Shown: positions 21,122 to 29,933, counted from the first letter of the stretch. The stretch is DNA of 38,001 bases from a virus (IMGVR_UViG_3300023049_000060:1-38001); one strand, 5' to 3'. Made by a program: numbers and translations. Notes: generated from the sequence alone by a model not told the origin.

Positions 21122-23458
21122 CTATGCTATGCCGCGGCTAAACCAGTCTGATTCTTCATTTCGCCTAGTAACTAGTCCAGCTAGTCGTTGTCCGTCAGAC
21201 AGATTATACAACTTAATCTTATCCGCAATTACGGCGTTTGTCCTAGAACCATTGTCTGTAACCTCGGCTATTGCACCGGTTCCGAGATTAAACGCAAACG
21301 ACGTAAGTGCATTTACTTGATCTTCATTCCAGTTGTAATTATTATTCTTAGCAAACTCTATAACAAACAACCGGCGGCTCGTGAGGTCGTCTTTGAGGCG
21401 CCGCAATGCTACTTCTTTATCAATAACTTCAGTCTTAGACCTTGCTTTAGTACCATAACCGTTAGTGTACTGCTTAGCATCCCATCTAGCTCTAGCAGTA
21501 AACCTTTCTTTTGAAATAATAAAATTAACCAAATCATCCGGTGGGGTTGACGCAGCCTTTTTCGGTGGTGGTGACAACCCATCAGATGATTGGGTACCTT
21601 CAGAAGTTGACACCGGAACAGCTTCTGAAGACTGGGTGTCCGTAACAGGAGCAGATTGCACACTAGTTGACTGGGTTAGACCTTTTCTAAATGTATCTGG
21701 GGTGGCTATTAGTTCGGCATCTTCAATAGCAGCAGAAACCGTAATATCTGTGTTCTCAGGAACAAAACTTGACGGTTTTAAATTCTCGTGATGTAACCAA
21801 GGCTCGTGTGAAGGCATACGTTTTACTATGGACTTGACTGTAATTGTAGTTAGATCTTCAGCAACAACTTTACTAAGATCGTGTGCTAACAACGGAGTAA
21901 CTTCAGTGGCGTCTTCAGCTTTGCCTGCAGGTCCAGCTGGACCTGCAGGAAGTGCGACTCCACCGTTAATAGCTACCGATACGCCATCAATGGCAACTAC
22001 GCCAAGACCAAGTACATTAACTAGAGCTCCGTTGATGTTAACACTATCTCTTGTAGACAAAACATTAAGGGCCAACCTGCTTTGCAGATTTAATGCGCCG
22101 GCTGCCACTGCGTTTAGAGTAGCGCCGGCTAAATTAATAGAGTGCGAAGCTTTATGGTTTATTGACTTACCAGCAGTACTAAAAATTTCGCCAGTAACAT
22201 TGTGATGAAGATCTCTGCCAACTGAAATTTTGCAATCCTTAGTAACTTTAATATCATGCGACTTTTTAACATCTACTTTCATGTTTTCTTCAACAAGAAT
22301 CTTAGTATCTTTTTTACTTTCGATTTGTACATTGCCGCCAGTATCGTTGCGCCCTGATGCTCGCATATTAATGTTACGACCGCTTTCGATATTAACATCT
22401 CTATCAGCAGTAAAGTTTAAGTCTTGATCCGAGTGCACACTAATACTATCAGAAGCATAGATATCTATTTTTCCATTGCTCGACAACTCAATCCACGAAG
22501 TCCCGCGAGCATTTCCAATGTATATTAAGTCCTCGGAGTTGTGCATTAGTATCTGGTGGCCGGTGCGGGTGCGCAAGCGAAGCAACTCGTTATGAGGAAT
22601 GGTTCTATCACCGTTTACGTCTCCGCCTTCTACGTATGCATACTCAGGTGGCCCGGACCCTGCTGGAGTTTTCCTTATTAGTTTGTCGTCGCCATCGTCC
22701 ATAACAAAGCTGAATCCGCCTAGTCGGTTAACAAAGACATTGGCTTTCGACTCCTTTTCACCATAAGAGCCTCTAGGGGCGCCAGGCCTTTTGTCAACTG
22801 GTCCAGGAGTGCTAATTCCAAACACAGAACTCGGAACTTCTCTGCGGGCACTACTTGACGTAGTACCTCGAACTTCATCATCAATTAGCCCCTGAGTGTT
22901 GAGTGATTCTGTAAAGTCCTTGTTGTAAGGCTTCTTAAAGGTTGTAGGATCTACTGGCTGTGGGGATTGGGTTTTCTTATTATATTCAGCAGTGGGCAAC
23001 TTCTTGCCACGCAGGTCTGCCGGAGTGCCTGACGTAGTTAACTCTGTGCTGGCACGGCCGTCCGGTATCATAAAATTCATATACTGGTCTTGAATGCATC
23101 CTATCCAGTAACCTCTGGAAATGTCACCTTCTGCGAACGTAACCAATACTTTTGAGCCGGCATCTGGCGGTACAAACCACATGCCGTAGGACTTTTGTGT
23201 ATTTTCGTACCCATCGTTTGCAGAAGAAGTATTGTAGTTAGTAACTCCGTAGAACGGACTAAGGTAACTTACTTCAATAGTAGTACCGACTCTCTCAGGC
23301 AAAGAGCCTGCTTGATTTTTTCGCAGCAAGTCTACTTTCAATCCGCCCATAGAATTAGGGTCTAAGTGACTTACCACAACTGCTTCAAACGGGCCGGCAC
23401 CGGTGAAACCTAGCTCTTTTAGCGTCCGGGCCGCACTTGATCTAATTTCTTTTGCCAT
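21122..23458 (-). CDS. 5: Central spike and tail lysozyme gp5, with lysozyme at the C-terminus
   Basis: This is the baseplate spike (778 aa), which punctures the outer membrane and locally digests peptidoglycan. Residues about 20-130 form an OB-like domain (VVVSHLDPNSMGGLKVDLLR; MWFVPPDAGSKVLVTFAEGD). Residues about 330-500 are a repetitive beta-helix with short D/N/S-rich repeats. Then come a short collagen-like PAGPAGPAG, a linker containing RMPSHEPW, and a low-complexity S/T/P stretch. The last 140 residues form a GH24-type lysozyme: an E in ISKERFT, a D eight residues later, then YTNGYGTKA, and a downstream NQVNAL-like helix seen here as DQVNALTSFAFNLGTG. In T4 gp5 the lysozyme lies between the OB fold and the beta-helix, so the domain order here differs. 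The start has an AGGA 7 nt upstream. The gene lies between the hub-like protein and gp25. Confidence 0.9.
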   Translation of the reverse strand: MAKEIRSSAARTLKELGFTGAGPFEAVVVSHLDPNSMGGLKVDLLRKNQAGSLPERVGTTIEVSYLSPFYGVTNYNTSSANDGYENTQKSYGMWFVPPDAGSKVLVTFAEGDISRGYWIGCIQDQYMNFMIPDGRASTELTTSGTPADLRGKKLPTAEYNKKTQSPQPVDPTTFKKPYNKDFTESLNTQGLIDDEVRGTTSSSARREVPSSVFGISTPGPVDKRPGAPRGSYGEKESKANVFVNRLGGFSFVMDDGDDKLIRKTPAGSGPPEYAYVEGGDVNGDRTIPHNELLRLRTRTGHQILMHNSEDLIYIGNARGTSWIELSSNGKIDIYASDSISVHSDQDLNFTADRDVNIESGRNINMRASGRNDTGGNVQIESKKDTKILVEENMKVDVKKSHDIKVTKDCKISVGRDLHHNVTGEIFSTAGKSINHKASHSINLAGATLNAVAAGALNLQSRLALNVLSTRDSVNINGALVNVLGLGVVAIDGVSVAINGGVALPAGPAGPAGKAEDATEVTPLLAHDLSKVVAEDLTTITVKSIVKRMPSHEPWLHHENLKPSSFVPENTDITVSAAIEDAELIATPDTFRKGLTQSTSVQSAPVTDTQSSEAVPVSTSEGTQSSDGLSPPPKKAASTPPDDLVNFIISKERFTARARWDAKQYTNGYGTKARSKTEVIDKEVALRRLKDDLTSRRLFVIEFAKNNNYNWNEDQVNALTSFAFNLGTGAIAEVTDNGSRTNAVIADKIKLYNLSDGQRLAGLVTRRNEESDWFSRGIA
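21924..21949. repeat. Perfect 26-bp palindrome inside gp5
   Basis: Thirteen bases from 21924 are followed immediately by their exact reverse complement (half-site CCTGCAGGTCCAG), with no spacer. It encodes the collagen-like PAGPAGPAG tract between the beta-helix and the linker to the lysozyme. Part of the symmetry follows from alternating proline, alanine and glycine codons, but a perfect 26-bp match is more than the amino-acid sequence requires. Confidence 0.85.
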
Positions 23459-23487
23459 TTATATTCCTAGTTTACAAATTACTTATC

Positions 23488-26085
23488 TTAAGTCAAACCT
23501 GCGCCGGGGTTTTCAGAAGGTGAAGAAGCATTCTGATTTGGCGACGGCGATTGTGATTCTGCTATTGCTCTGAATTTACTAACTCCGTCCTCAGTTTGAT
23601 TCTTGCGTCTAACTAGCTGTAACCTTTGTGTAAACTTGTTTCCGTTTATGTTATTGTCTACAACTGTAACCTTATAAAAGCCACTAAACCCATCGACGAG
23701 CACAGATTCTGAGTGGAAATCCATCCCGCCCTGCTTGTTGTAATCAACCGGAGTTCTAAAGTTTATTAAAATATCAACCTCGTTACGTTGATAATCAATA
23801 CTTCCGTCAGAGTTTATAGTAGCTGTTTGCCCACTGTTACTAGAAGAGTAGTTGCCCAGGCCACTATTTGGTAGGAAATATGGGTCTCCCCATATTTCGA
23901 CCTCGGCAGTAATTAAATCGGCATCGCTGTTTAATATAATATTGTGAAACTGCTTTGCTAAATTACGTTTTGGATCTGTGTCTGCGGCTCCGCCAGTGGA
24001 ATTACCGACATTGTTAACTAATCTATTTCTACTGTACGTGTCTAACTCTGTGTCAGGTGGCTGAGATGACCTGGCCAAATACGGAGGTGGAGTAGACTCT
24101 GCTAACTTATTCTTGGCGCCAGACAAGGTGTCACCACTAAAATTTCCATAATCAGCTCTAAGAGCTTCGAAGAATGCAGCATTAAATTGAATATCAAAAC
24201 TAAGAACATCATCGTTTTTACCCGAATATATGTAGTCGTATACCTTAGAGACTTGCTTAGCAAGAGACTGGGCGCCGGGGACACCTTTATTAGGTGAAAC
24301 CATATTACTAGCGTGTACCCGGTAAGGAACAACATTGTAAACATACACCTTCGGTTTGTTGTTAGTAATTGCTTCGTACTCGGGAATGTCTAAAACATGA
24401 CACTCGGGTTCAACAATGAACCAATTTATCATACCTTCTTCGTTAATCGTGTTAATTGTGTTCGACGCGTAATTGCTAATTAACACAACTTCCTCGATGA
24501 TTTTTTGAATAGACATTCCTTGAGGGAAATTATATACACGCTCGCCGTCTTTAGAAGTAAGTTCAATACCGTTACGTCGATATACGTCACCTTCCTTGTC
24601 ATAAAATGCCTGGCTTTGCATAAACGGATGGTTAGTACTTTGATTAAAATCCTCAATCATTCTAGCCCTTCCGATGTTGTTAACGTCCGTGGTAGAACTT
24701 CCAGTTAGCTTCTGAAACACATTGTTGTTAGAACTCACAGCAGATGAACCAAAAAAGGTGCCGACTCTGTTAACAAAATCTGAAGTTCGAATAACTCTGT
24801 CTTCTGCTAAGTCGGGGCCTGTTGTTGCACTATCTGACCCTGGTTGGGTGCCAGTAGTTGTGCCCAGGGTAGTCCTAAATTTTGGAAATCTAATAACATA
24901 CAAATCAGTTGCCGGCAACCCATCTGCCTCGGCTATTTCTCTTAATTTTGAGTTCATAACAGCAGTTAAGCTTTGCTCGCCAAAGCTCAGCACATCAGCA
25001 ATCGATGATCCTTTTATACTAACAGGATCTTTAATGTGCTGAACTTCGTCACTTAGTGATTGCTGGCTCCACGAGACTCCCGAAACTTCATACGTAGATC
25101 CGCCACGTTCAACATCAAACTGAACGTTAGACAACCTAAACGGAATCTTTCTAGAAGCGTAGTTCACAGGCACTGAAACATTATTATCTGTATGTCCAAC
25201 AAAGTCTATTTCAAGCAAAAAAGGAGAGTCTGTGTAGTTCTTGTAGCCGGCTTCAGAAGCAGCAATCTTAAGATTCTGTAAAAATATGCCCAAGCTATAC
25301 GGTTCGCTTACCTTAAAAGAAAGAGTAGTACCAACGGACATTCCTGTTTTATTGTTAGGAGACATAATAGACTTCATTTCAAAGTCGTCTATAAAAAACT
25401 CTAAATTACCATCTTTGTTCATATCAGCAGCATTAGTTATTCGTTTGCCATTGATTCCGCCACCGCCACTTCTCAAAATAGTAAAATCTGCGCCACGCTT
25501 ATGGTATGTATTTTTAGGGTCGTTGATACTAGCTGGAGATAGTACCCCTAGACTAATAATGCAATTGTAACTATTAAATACAGATAACTGGTTGGCTACT
25601 TTATCTACTGTTCCTGGGGGAACTCGATCCTCAGTGCCAGACGCTGGAGGAGTTGACCTTCCTAAGAAGTCCTCAATAGAAATTTTAGGCAATTCGCTTC
25701 CGTACCCTAAATTCCAAAGAATTGAAGTAGACAGAATAGTTGCGGCGTTACCTGAACTAAACAAACTTGTTGCTGTACCAGAATTATTAAACTCTGACTT
25801 ACGCATATACTTCTCGTCGCCGTTGTATAAAACTCCATGACCGAGCGGGGGCTTTTTTAACAACGACGAATCCTGCTGTGAAGCAGTCATAGAACTGCTA
25901 GACTCTACTGACCTAGATCGATCTGCTGGTTCGCCGGAATTTACTCTGATATTATTAGAACTACTTATATCTGCACTGAGCTTGTTAGCTTCGTCGGTTG
26001 AAGTAGGACTAAAGTCGTAGTCTACTCCGTTTACTTTTGACAACAATTGATTTTTTTCTATTTGCGTCTGTTTTATAGAAGTCAT
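23488..26085 (-). CDS. Large baseplate hub-like protein (865 aa), gp27-like candidate
   Basis: This 865-residue protein is encoded between gp53 and gp5. The first 100 residues are polar and low in complexity. The middle has beta-rich hub-like sequence: SFKVSEPYSLGIFLQNLK, FLLEIDFVGH, then RGGSTYEVSGVSWSQQSL and IADVLSFGEQSL, a layout reminiscent of gp27/VgrG-type hub proteins that cap the tail tube and hold the spike. Later parts include VYDYIYSGKNDDVLSFDIQF, a segment recurring in virion proteins of marine T4-like phages, and a closing beta domain ending RLQLVRRKN before a S/P/N-rich tail. Its place directly before gp5 supports a role as the spike's hub partner. T4 gp27 is only 391 aa and lies elsewhere, so orthology is inference. 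The start has an AGGGA 8 nt upstream, and the gene begins 1 nt past the gp53 stop. Confidence 0.8.
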   Translation of the reverse strand: MTSIKQTQIEKNQLLSKVNGVDYDFSPTSTDEANKLSADISSSNNIRVNSGEPADRSRSVESSSSMTASQQDSSLLKKPPLGHGVLYNGDEKYMRKSEFNNSGTATSLFSSGNAATILSTSILWNLGYGSELPKISIEDFLGRSTPPASGTEDRVPPGTVDKVANQLSVFNSYNCIISLGVLSPASINDPKNTYHKRGADFTILRSGGGGINGKRITNAADMNKDGNLEFFIDDFEMKSIMSPNNKTGMSVGTTLSFKVSEPYSLGIFLQNLKIAASEAGYKNYTDSPFLLEIDFVGHTDNNVSVPVNYASRKIPFRLSNVQFDVERGGSTYEVSGVSWSQQSLSDEVQHIKDPVSIKGSSIADVLSFGEQSLTAVMNSKLREIAEADGLPATDLYVIRFPKFRTTLGTTTGTQPGSDSATTGPDLAEDRVIRTSDFVNRVGTFFGSSAVSSNNNVFQKLTGSSTTDVNNIGRARMIEDFNQSTNHPFMQSQAFYDKEGDVYRRNGIELTSKDGERVYNFPQGMSIQKIIEEVVLISNYASNTINTINEEGMINWFIVEPECHVLDIPEYEAITNNKPKVYVYNVVPYRVHASNMVSPNKGVPGAQSLAKQVSKVYDYIYSGKNDDVLSFDIQFNAAFFEALRADYGNFSGDTLSGAKNKLAESTPPPYLARSSQPPDTELDTYSRNRLVNNVGNSTGGAADTDPKRNLAKQFHNIILNSDADLITAEVEIWGDPYFLPNSGLGNYSSSNSGQTATINSDGSIDYQRNEVDILINFRTPVDYNKQGGMDFHSESVLVDGFSGFYKVTVVDNNINGNKFTQRLQLVRRKNQTEDGVSKFRAIAESQSPSPNQNASSPSENPGAGLT

Positions 26086-26086
26086 A

Positions 26087-26389
26087 TTAGATCCCTAATA
26101 GTTTTTTAAGGGCTTGTGGTTTAGGAAGGAAAATTGTAGTGCCTGCTCGCATATCGTACACAGGATCTTTAATAATGTCCATATTGCGCTGGGCAAACAC
26201 CCACCACAACTTGGGGGTTCCGTAATAGTCATACGCTAGCAAGTCAGGTCGATATGTATACTGCGTCTCTATTGTATATCTGGGGTCGTCACTTTCTGCT
26301 GGTACAGGCCTAATCCTAAGGATATCTAAGCTACCTAAATTGGTAATATTTGTATCATACCACGGGCTAGTTGATGCGTACTTGGCCAT
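26087..26389 (-). CDS. 53: Baseplate wedge protein gp53
   Basis: This 100-residue protein matches the short gp53 of marine T4-like phages, a wedge component with a LysM-like fold. Recognisable parts are the N-terminal YASTSPWYDT, then YRPDLLAYDYYGTPKLWWVF and RNMDIIKDPVYDMRAG ending in TIFLPKP, the usual 'tyrosine, tryptophan, phenylalanine, then IYLP' pattern. T4 gp53 is 196 aa; the short form is normal in this phage group. The ATG shares one base with the TAA of the gp48-like gene upstream (TAATG), so the two are probably translationally coupled. It is followed almost immediately by the hub-like gene. Confidence 0.9.
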   Translation of the reverse strand: MAKYASTSPWYDTNITNLGSLDILRIRPVPAESDDPRYTIETQYTYRPDLLAYDYYGTPKLWWVFAQRNMDIIKDPVYDMRAGTTIFLPKPQALKKLLGI

Positions 26390-27306
26390 TAAATAAATCC
26401 TGTATTGTTTCTAATAAACTTGCCGTTAACAAAGTCGTTTAAGTTAAACTGTGATACGGTTTTTCTACTGTAAGTAGGTTGTACTGTTACCGTCATGAGA
26501 CTTTGGGTCGGCACCCATGTAACACCTTTGCCGTCGGAAGACTCTGTTATGCCATCAAGACCAGTAATTAAGTTATCCATTGGGACCGCAACATAATCAA
26601 CGTCTGACGGCAAGTCTATTGTAAAGTTTGTAACAACACAAGGAATATTATTGAAAACATAATCACCATACCCGTTCAACTTAACAATTGGAGGTGGCGA
26701 GCCAGCGTTAGCACTATCACCGTAAAACATCTTGGTAACACTTCTTAGATAGTGCATAGCAGCTACCCAATACTGGCCTTCTGCGGCATTTTCTACTGTA
26801 AAATCACCTGTAATTACTATTTCTTGAACATTACTACTTTCATAAATTTGGAATGGGAAGTTTGAATGCACTGGCTGCAAGCTATTATAGCTCGCAGAGT
26901 GTCCGACAATAATAGTAGGTGTATACGGAAAAACAAATGCGCCTCCGGCGTTCACCAAAGGAGCCAGTAGGCCGTCAGTGGCAAACTGTTGCGGGATGCT
27001 TAGCTTAACTCGCCAGTCTGCTCGAGAACTAGATGTACTAAAACTTGCAGAGGCCGGCCCTGAAGTTGTAGGACTAGGCGGTGGCAAATTGTTGCCCCGA
27101 AGGCCGCTGGCAAACTTTGAAGCACTGTATATCTGGTCAAAACCTTGGCCGGCTTGAACCCTTTGATTAAGGGCGGCGCCTACAGAACTTGCAACATCCG
27201 ACGAGCTGCTTTGCTCAGGAGGGTTAAGAGCATTAATTTCATCTCTGCTAGCTTGGTACTTGCCTTTTAGCGGAGTACTGTTGTTCGGATTGACCAGGGC
27301 TGACAT
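26389..27306 (-). CDS. 48: Tail-tube cap protein gp48-like
   Basis: This 305-residue protein resembles gp48, which sits between the baseplate hub and the tail tube and starts tube polymerisation. The first 90 residues are disordered and rich in S, P and G. The structured part begins at WRVKLSIPQQF and contains the family-like segment GQYWVAAMHYLRSVTKMFYG, then PPPIVKLNGYGDYVFNNIPC and DLPSDVDYVAVP, ending in PTQSLMTVTVQPTYSR, a tube-like beta sheet. T4 gp48 is 364 aa. It is the first gene of the minus-strand baseplate block. A TAGGAGA Shine-Dalgarno lies 7 nt before the ATG, and ACTAAATA lies further upstream as a possible weak late promoter. The assignment as gp48 rather than its relative gp54 rests on remembered sequence style. 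Confidence 0.8.
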   Translation of the reverse strand: MSALVNPNNSTPLKGKYQASRDEINALNPPEQSSSSDVASSVGAALNQRVQAGQGFDQIYSASKFASGLRGNNLPPPSPTTSGPASASFSTSSSRADWRVKLSIPQQFATDGLLAPLVNAGGAFVFPYTPTIIVGHSASYNSLQPVHSNFPFQIYESSNVQEIVITGDFTVENAAEGQYWVAAMHYLRSVTKMFYGDSANAGSPPPIVKLNGYGDYVFNNIPCVVTNFTIDLPSDVDYVAVPMDNLITGLDGITESSDGKGVTWVPTQSLMTVTVQPTYSRKTVSQFNLNDFVNGKFIRNNTGFI

Positions 27307-27331
27307 TTAAAAAATCTCCTACATTATCATG

Positions 27332-27339
27332 TATTTAGT
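27332..27339 (-). promoter_or_regulatory. Possible weak late promoter (ACTAAATA) before gp48
   Basis: The minus strand reads CAACTAAATAC. It shares the TAAATAC core with the other late-type sites of this window (GAATAAATAC, GATAAATAC) but has C in place of the third-position T or A. It lies about 26 nt upstream of the gp48 start, which suits a late transcript for the baseplate block. It abuts the -35 box of the divergent gp55 promoter. Confidence 0.35.
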
Positions 27340-27367
27340 TGACAATATTAACTGTGTGTATTATAAT
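27339..27367 (+). promoter_or_regulatory. Consensus sigma-70 promoter of gp55
   Basis: TTGACA at 27339-27344 and TATAAT at 27362-27367 are both perfect consensus hexamers separated by exactly 17 nt. Transcription would start near 27374, with AGGAGA at 27381-27386 in front of the gp55 start. This would make gp55 expression dependent on unmodified host RNA polymerase, before late transcription begins. An AATAAATA octamer at 27365-27372 overlaps the -10 region, so late re-initiation is also conceivable. Confidence 0.85.
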
Positions 27368-27391
27368 AAATATAATTGTTAGGAGAACATT

Positions 27392-28219
27392 TTGAAAAAA
27401 CACAATTACCTAAATAATAAAGACATTCTTGCTCAGATCCATAAATCAAAGAACACATTTAGTAGTTACACCCAGCCAGAATATCACCAGTATGACATTA
27501 TTCTAAACAATCGTAATAGTATTAACAAGGACACTATACTAGAAGCTAAACAAAATAAAGCAAAAAGACTAAGTTCTCGAGAATACGAAAAAAGAAAGCT
27601 TGCCGGAGAACAAGTTAAGCAGGCAGACTGCGAGCATACCGTAAGTAGTATTACTACCGAAGAACTAATATTTAGAGTAATGTCCTTTGACCATATTCCA
27701 GATGCTCCTGGAAGGAAAAAAACTCCTAAAACAGTAGCAGACACTAAGGTTAAATTAAATTTTCCACCTTTTGTACACTACAAGTTTAACCAAGAAGGTA
27801 CCTTAGAGACAGTAGGAAAGTCGCACTGGCAGGGCAACATCCACGATGGTATTTTTAATAAGGATCACGGACGGGCAACAAACGAGTTAGCAAAAATGTG
27901 GCTAAAGCTATGTGACCGTTACGCAACTCGTGGTAACGTCCGTGGTTATACGTACAATGACGAGATGCGTGGACAGGCTATTTTGCAGCTATCGCAAATC
28001 GGACTACAGTTTGATGAAAGTAAGTCACTAAACCCGTTTGCATACTATACAGCAGCAGTAACCAATTCGTTCGTTAGAGTCATAAATATCGAAAAGCGCA
28101 ATCAAAACATGCGAGATGACATATTAGAAATGAATGACTTAACTCCAAGTTACACTAGGCAACAGCTCGGCGAATGGGAGGCAGAATTAAAGCGAAATGG
28201 ATGCGATACAGACAGCTAA
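27392..28219 (+). CDS. 55: Late-transcription sigma factor gp55
   Basis: The protein (275 aa) matches gp55, the sigma factor that directs RNA polymerase to TATAAATA late promoters. The conserved block is in the C-terminal half, about residues 160-255: NELAKMWLKLCDRYATRGNV, RGYTYNDEMRGQAILQLSQI, FDESKSLNPFAYYTAAVTNS, then FVRVINIEKRNQNMRDDILE and the terminal LTPSYTRQ. This corresponds to the sigma region 2-like core. The start is TTG at 27392, supported by AGGAGA with a 5-6 nt spacing and by the consensus promoter just upstream. T4 gp55 is 185 aa. This version has roughly 90 extra N-terminal residues (K, N and Q rich, with a helical KRLSSREYEKRKLAGEQ). The end of the gene overlaps the homing endonuclease gene by 23 nt in another frame. 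Confidence 0.92.
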   Translation: MKKHNYLNNKDILAQIHKSKNTFSSYTQPEYHQYDIILNNRNSINKDTILEAKQNKAKRLSSREYEKRKLAGEQVKQADCEHTVSSITTEELIFRVMSFDHIPDAPGRKKTPKTVADTKVKLNFPPFVHYKFNQEGTLETVGKSHWQGNIHDGIFNKDHGRATNELAKMWLKLCDRYATRGNVRGYTYNDEMRGQAILQLSQIGLQFDESKSLNPFAYYTAAVTNSFVRVINIEKRNQNMRDDILEMNDLTPSYTRQQLGEWEAELKRNGCDTDS

Positions 28220-29933
28220 CCAGTTACTAAGAAGCAAACGTCTAACGTTTAAGATGTTGTTAGAGTCTGCTATAAAGCAGGAGGCTAGCAATCTGTCTGC
28301 TAAACTCAGTACTAAAAATGCAAGACAGATTCTGCATCACGTAATAGCAGGACACGCAGAGATTCCTGTATGTCCTTGCGGCGTGTGTGTATCATGGAAT
28401 TCTGACAAAGCCTGCTATCGAAAATACTGTTCAACCGCATGCACTGCAACTTACACTGTAGAAGAAAAGAAAAGAAAGAACCTAGAAACATTAGGAGTAG
28501 AATGGCACACACAAGATGCTGTTTGGTCCGAAAAGATTAAACAAACTAGTCTGGAGAAATTCGGAGCAGAGCATTACAGCAAGACAAGCGAGTTTAAGAA
28601 CGCAGTTAAACGATCTAATTTAGAAAAGTACGGCGTCGAGCATGCGTCTCAGTGCTTAGCAGTTAAAGAAAAAGCAAAGAGTACTTGGGAAACTCATTAC
28701 GGAGTGCAAAACCCGATGCACTCACCTAGTATTCGACAAAAAATGGCAGAAACTACCTTTTGCAAGTTGGGAGTCTACAATGCATTTCACTCACTTGAAA
28801 TTCAAAACAAGATTAAACAAACTAACTTAGCAAAATACGGATTTGAGAACCCTAGACAAAACCTAGATGTTCAGGCAAGAGCATCTAAGTCTTACAAGGA
28901 AAATTTCTATCAACCAGATACCTTAGAAAAACTGTTATCACCCAAGTGGCTATTTGAAGAACACGCAAATGGCAAGACCGTGGCCGAAATAGCTGACCGC
29001 ATCGGAGTTAGCCCTAGTAATCTATCGAAGTATTTTCAGAAATACAATATCGACATTGTTCATCACAGACAAACATACGCAGAAAAGAAACTTCTACAAT
29101 TCCTTAACGAAAACAATATCAGAGTTATTCAGAATGATCGTACGGTACTATCTCCAAAAGAGCTAGACTTCTTACTTCCTGACTATAATCTAGCAATAGA
29201 AATAAACGGTGTTTATTGGCACACTGAACAATTTAACAAGCACCCATATTACCACTACAATAAAACAAAGGAGTGTGCTGAACAAGGAATTGAGCTTTGG
29301 CAATTTTGGGATTACGAAATGGAAACTCTATGGGGTCTAATCACAGATAAAATATTGTCTAAGACGCAGATCCAACAAGAAAAGATCGGAGCTAGAAAAC
29401 TGCTAGTAGGTTTAGTAGACACTCCACAAAAAAGTAAGTTTTTCAAGAAAAATCACCTACAGGCAGACTGTGGAAGTAGTATAAATCTGGGATTACTTAG
29501 TAAGTCTGGAGAATTAGTAATGTGTGCGAGTTTTAAGAAATCTAGATTTTCAAAAAGGTACAAGTGGGAGCTAATTCGCTTGGCAACCAAAAGAGGAACA
29601 ATAGTAGTAGGCGGTGCAAGTAGACTTATAAACCGTTTCGTAAAAGATTATATGATGAAAGAAGACCAGCTGGTGAGTTACTGCAATCGCAGGTTTTCAA
29701 CAGGACACGTATACCAAAAGATTGGATTCACCTGCGTTTCTACTAAAACACCCGGATATGTCTACACAAAGGGTAATAGGGTTATCGGAAGTAGACAACA
29801 ATGGCAGAAACATAAATTGTCAACCAAGCTTCAAACATTCGACAATTCGCTATCTGAGGTCGAAAACATGTCTAAGAATTCTTGCTATCGTCTCTGGGAC
29901 TGCGGTCAAGACACTTGGGTGTTAATAAAATAA
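28197..29933 (+). CDS. Free-standing homing endonuclease with Vsr-like nuclease domain
   Basis: This 578-residue protein has the layout of large phage homing endonucleases. Near residues 58-82 lies a cysteine cluster (CPCGVC...YCSTAC), a probable zinc-binding element. Residues about 108-240 contain five degenerate repeats of the form 'K..T.LEKYG.E...' (KQTSLEKFGAEHYSK, KRSNLEKYGVEHASQ and others), likely DNA-reading modules. A helix-turn-helix follows near 258-285 (TVAEIADRIGVSPSNLSKYF). The nuclease core near 290-376 (ELDFLLPDYNLAIEINGVYW, then YHYNKTKECAEQGIELWQFW) resembles the very-short-patch-repair fold. The C-terminal part (YCNRRFSTGHVYQKIGF) is a common companion domain. The gene starts within the end of gp55 and precedes gp47, so it was probably inserted between two conserved genes. 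Such enzymes cut intron-, intein- or HEG-free alleles to drive gene conversion. The target is unknown, but the split intein in gp46 nearby is a candidate. Confidence 0.85.
   Translation: MDAIQTANQLLRSKRLTFKMLLESAIKQEASNLSAKLSTKNARQILHHVIAGHAEIPVCPCGVCVSWNSDKACYRKYCSTACTATYTVEEKKRKNLETLGVEWHTQDAVWSEKIKQTSLEKFGAEHYSKTSEFKNAVKRSNLEKYGVEHASQCLAVKEKAKSTWETHYGVQNPMHSPSIRQKMAETTFCKLGVYNAFHSLEIQNKIKQTNLAKYGFENPRQNLDVQARASKSYKENFYQPDTLEKLLSPKWLFEEHANGKTVAEIADRIGVSPSNLSKYFQKYNIDIVHHRQTYAEKKLLQFLNENNIRVIQNDRTVLSPKELDFLLPDYNLAIEINGVYWHTEQFNKHPYYHYNKTKECAEQGIELWQFWDYEMETLWGLITDKILSKTQIQQEKIGARKLLVGLVDTPQKSKFFKKNHLQADCGSSINLGLLSKSGELVMCASFKKSRFSKRYKWELIRLATKRGTIVVGGASRLINRFVKDYMMKEDQLVSYCNRRFSTGHVYQKIGFTCVSTKTPGYVYTKGNRVIGSRQQWQKHKLSTKLQTFDNSLSEVENMSKNSCYRLWDCGQDTWVLIK

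Noticed and set aside
21409-22205. Long open frames in other phases within gp5 and within the giant gene on both strands
   Set aside because: They lack ribosome sites, have compositions expected from shadows of the true frames, and overlap strongly supported proteins over their full length.
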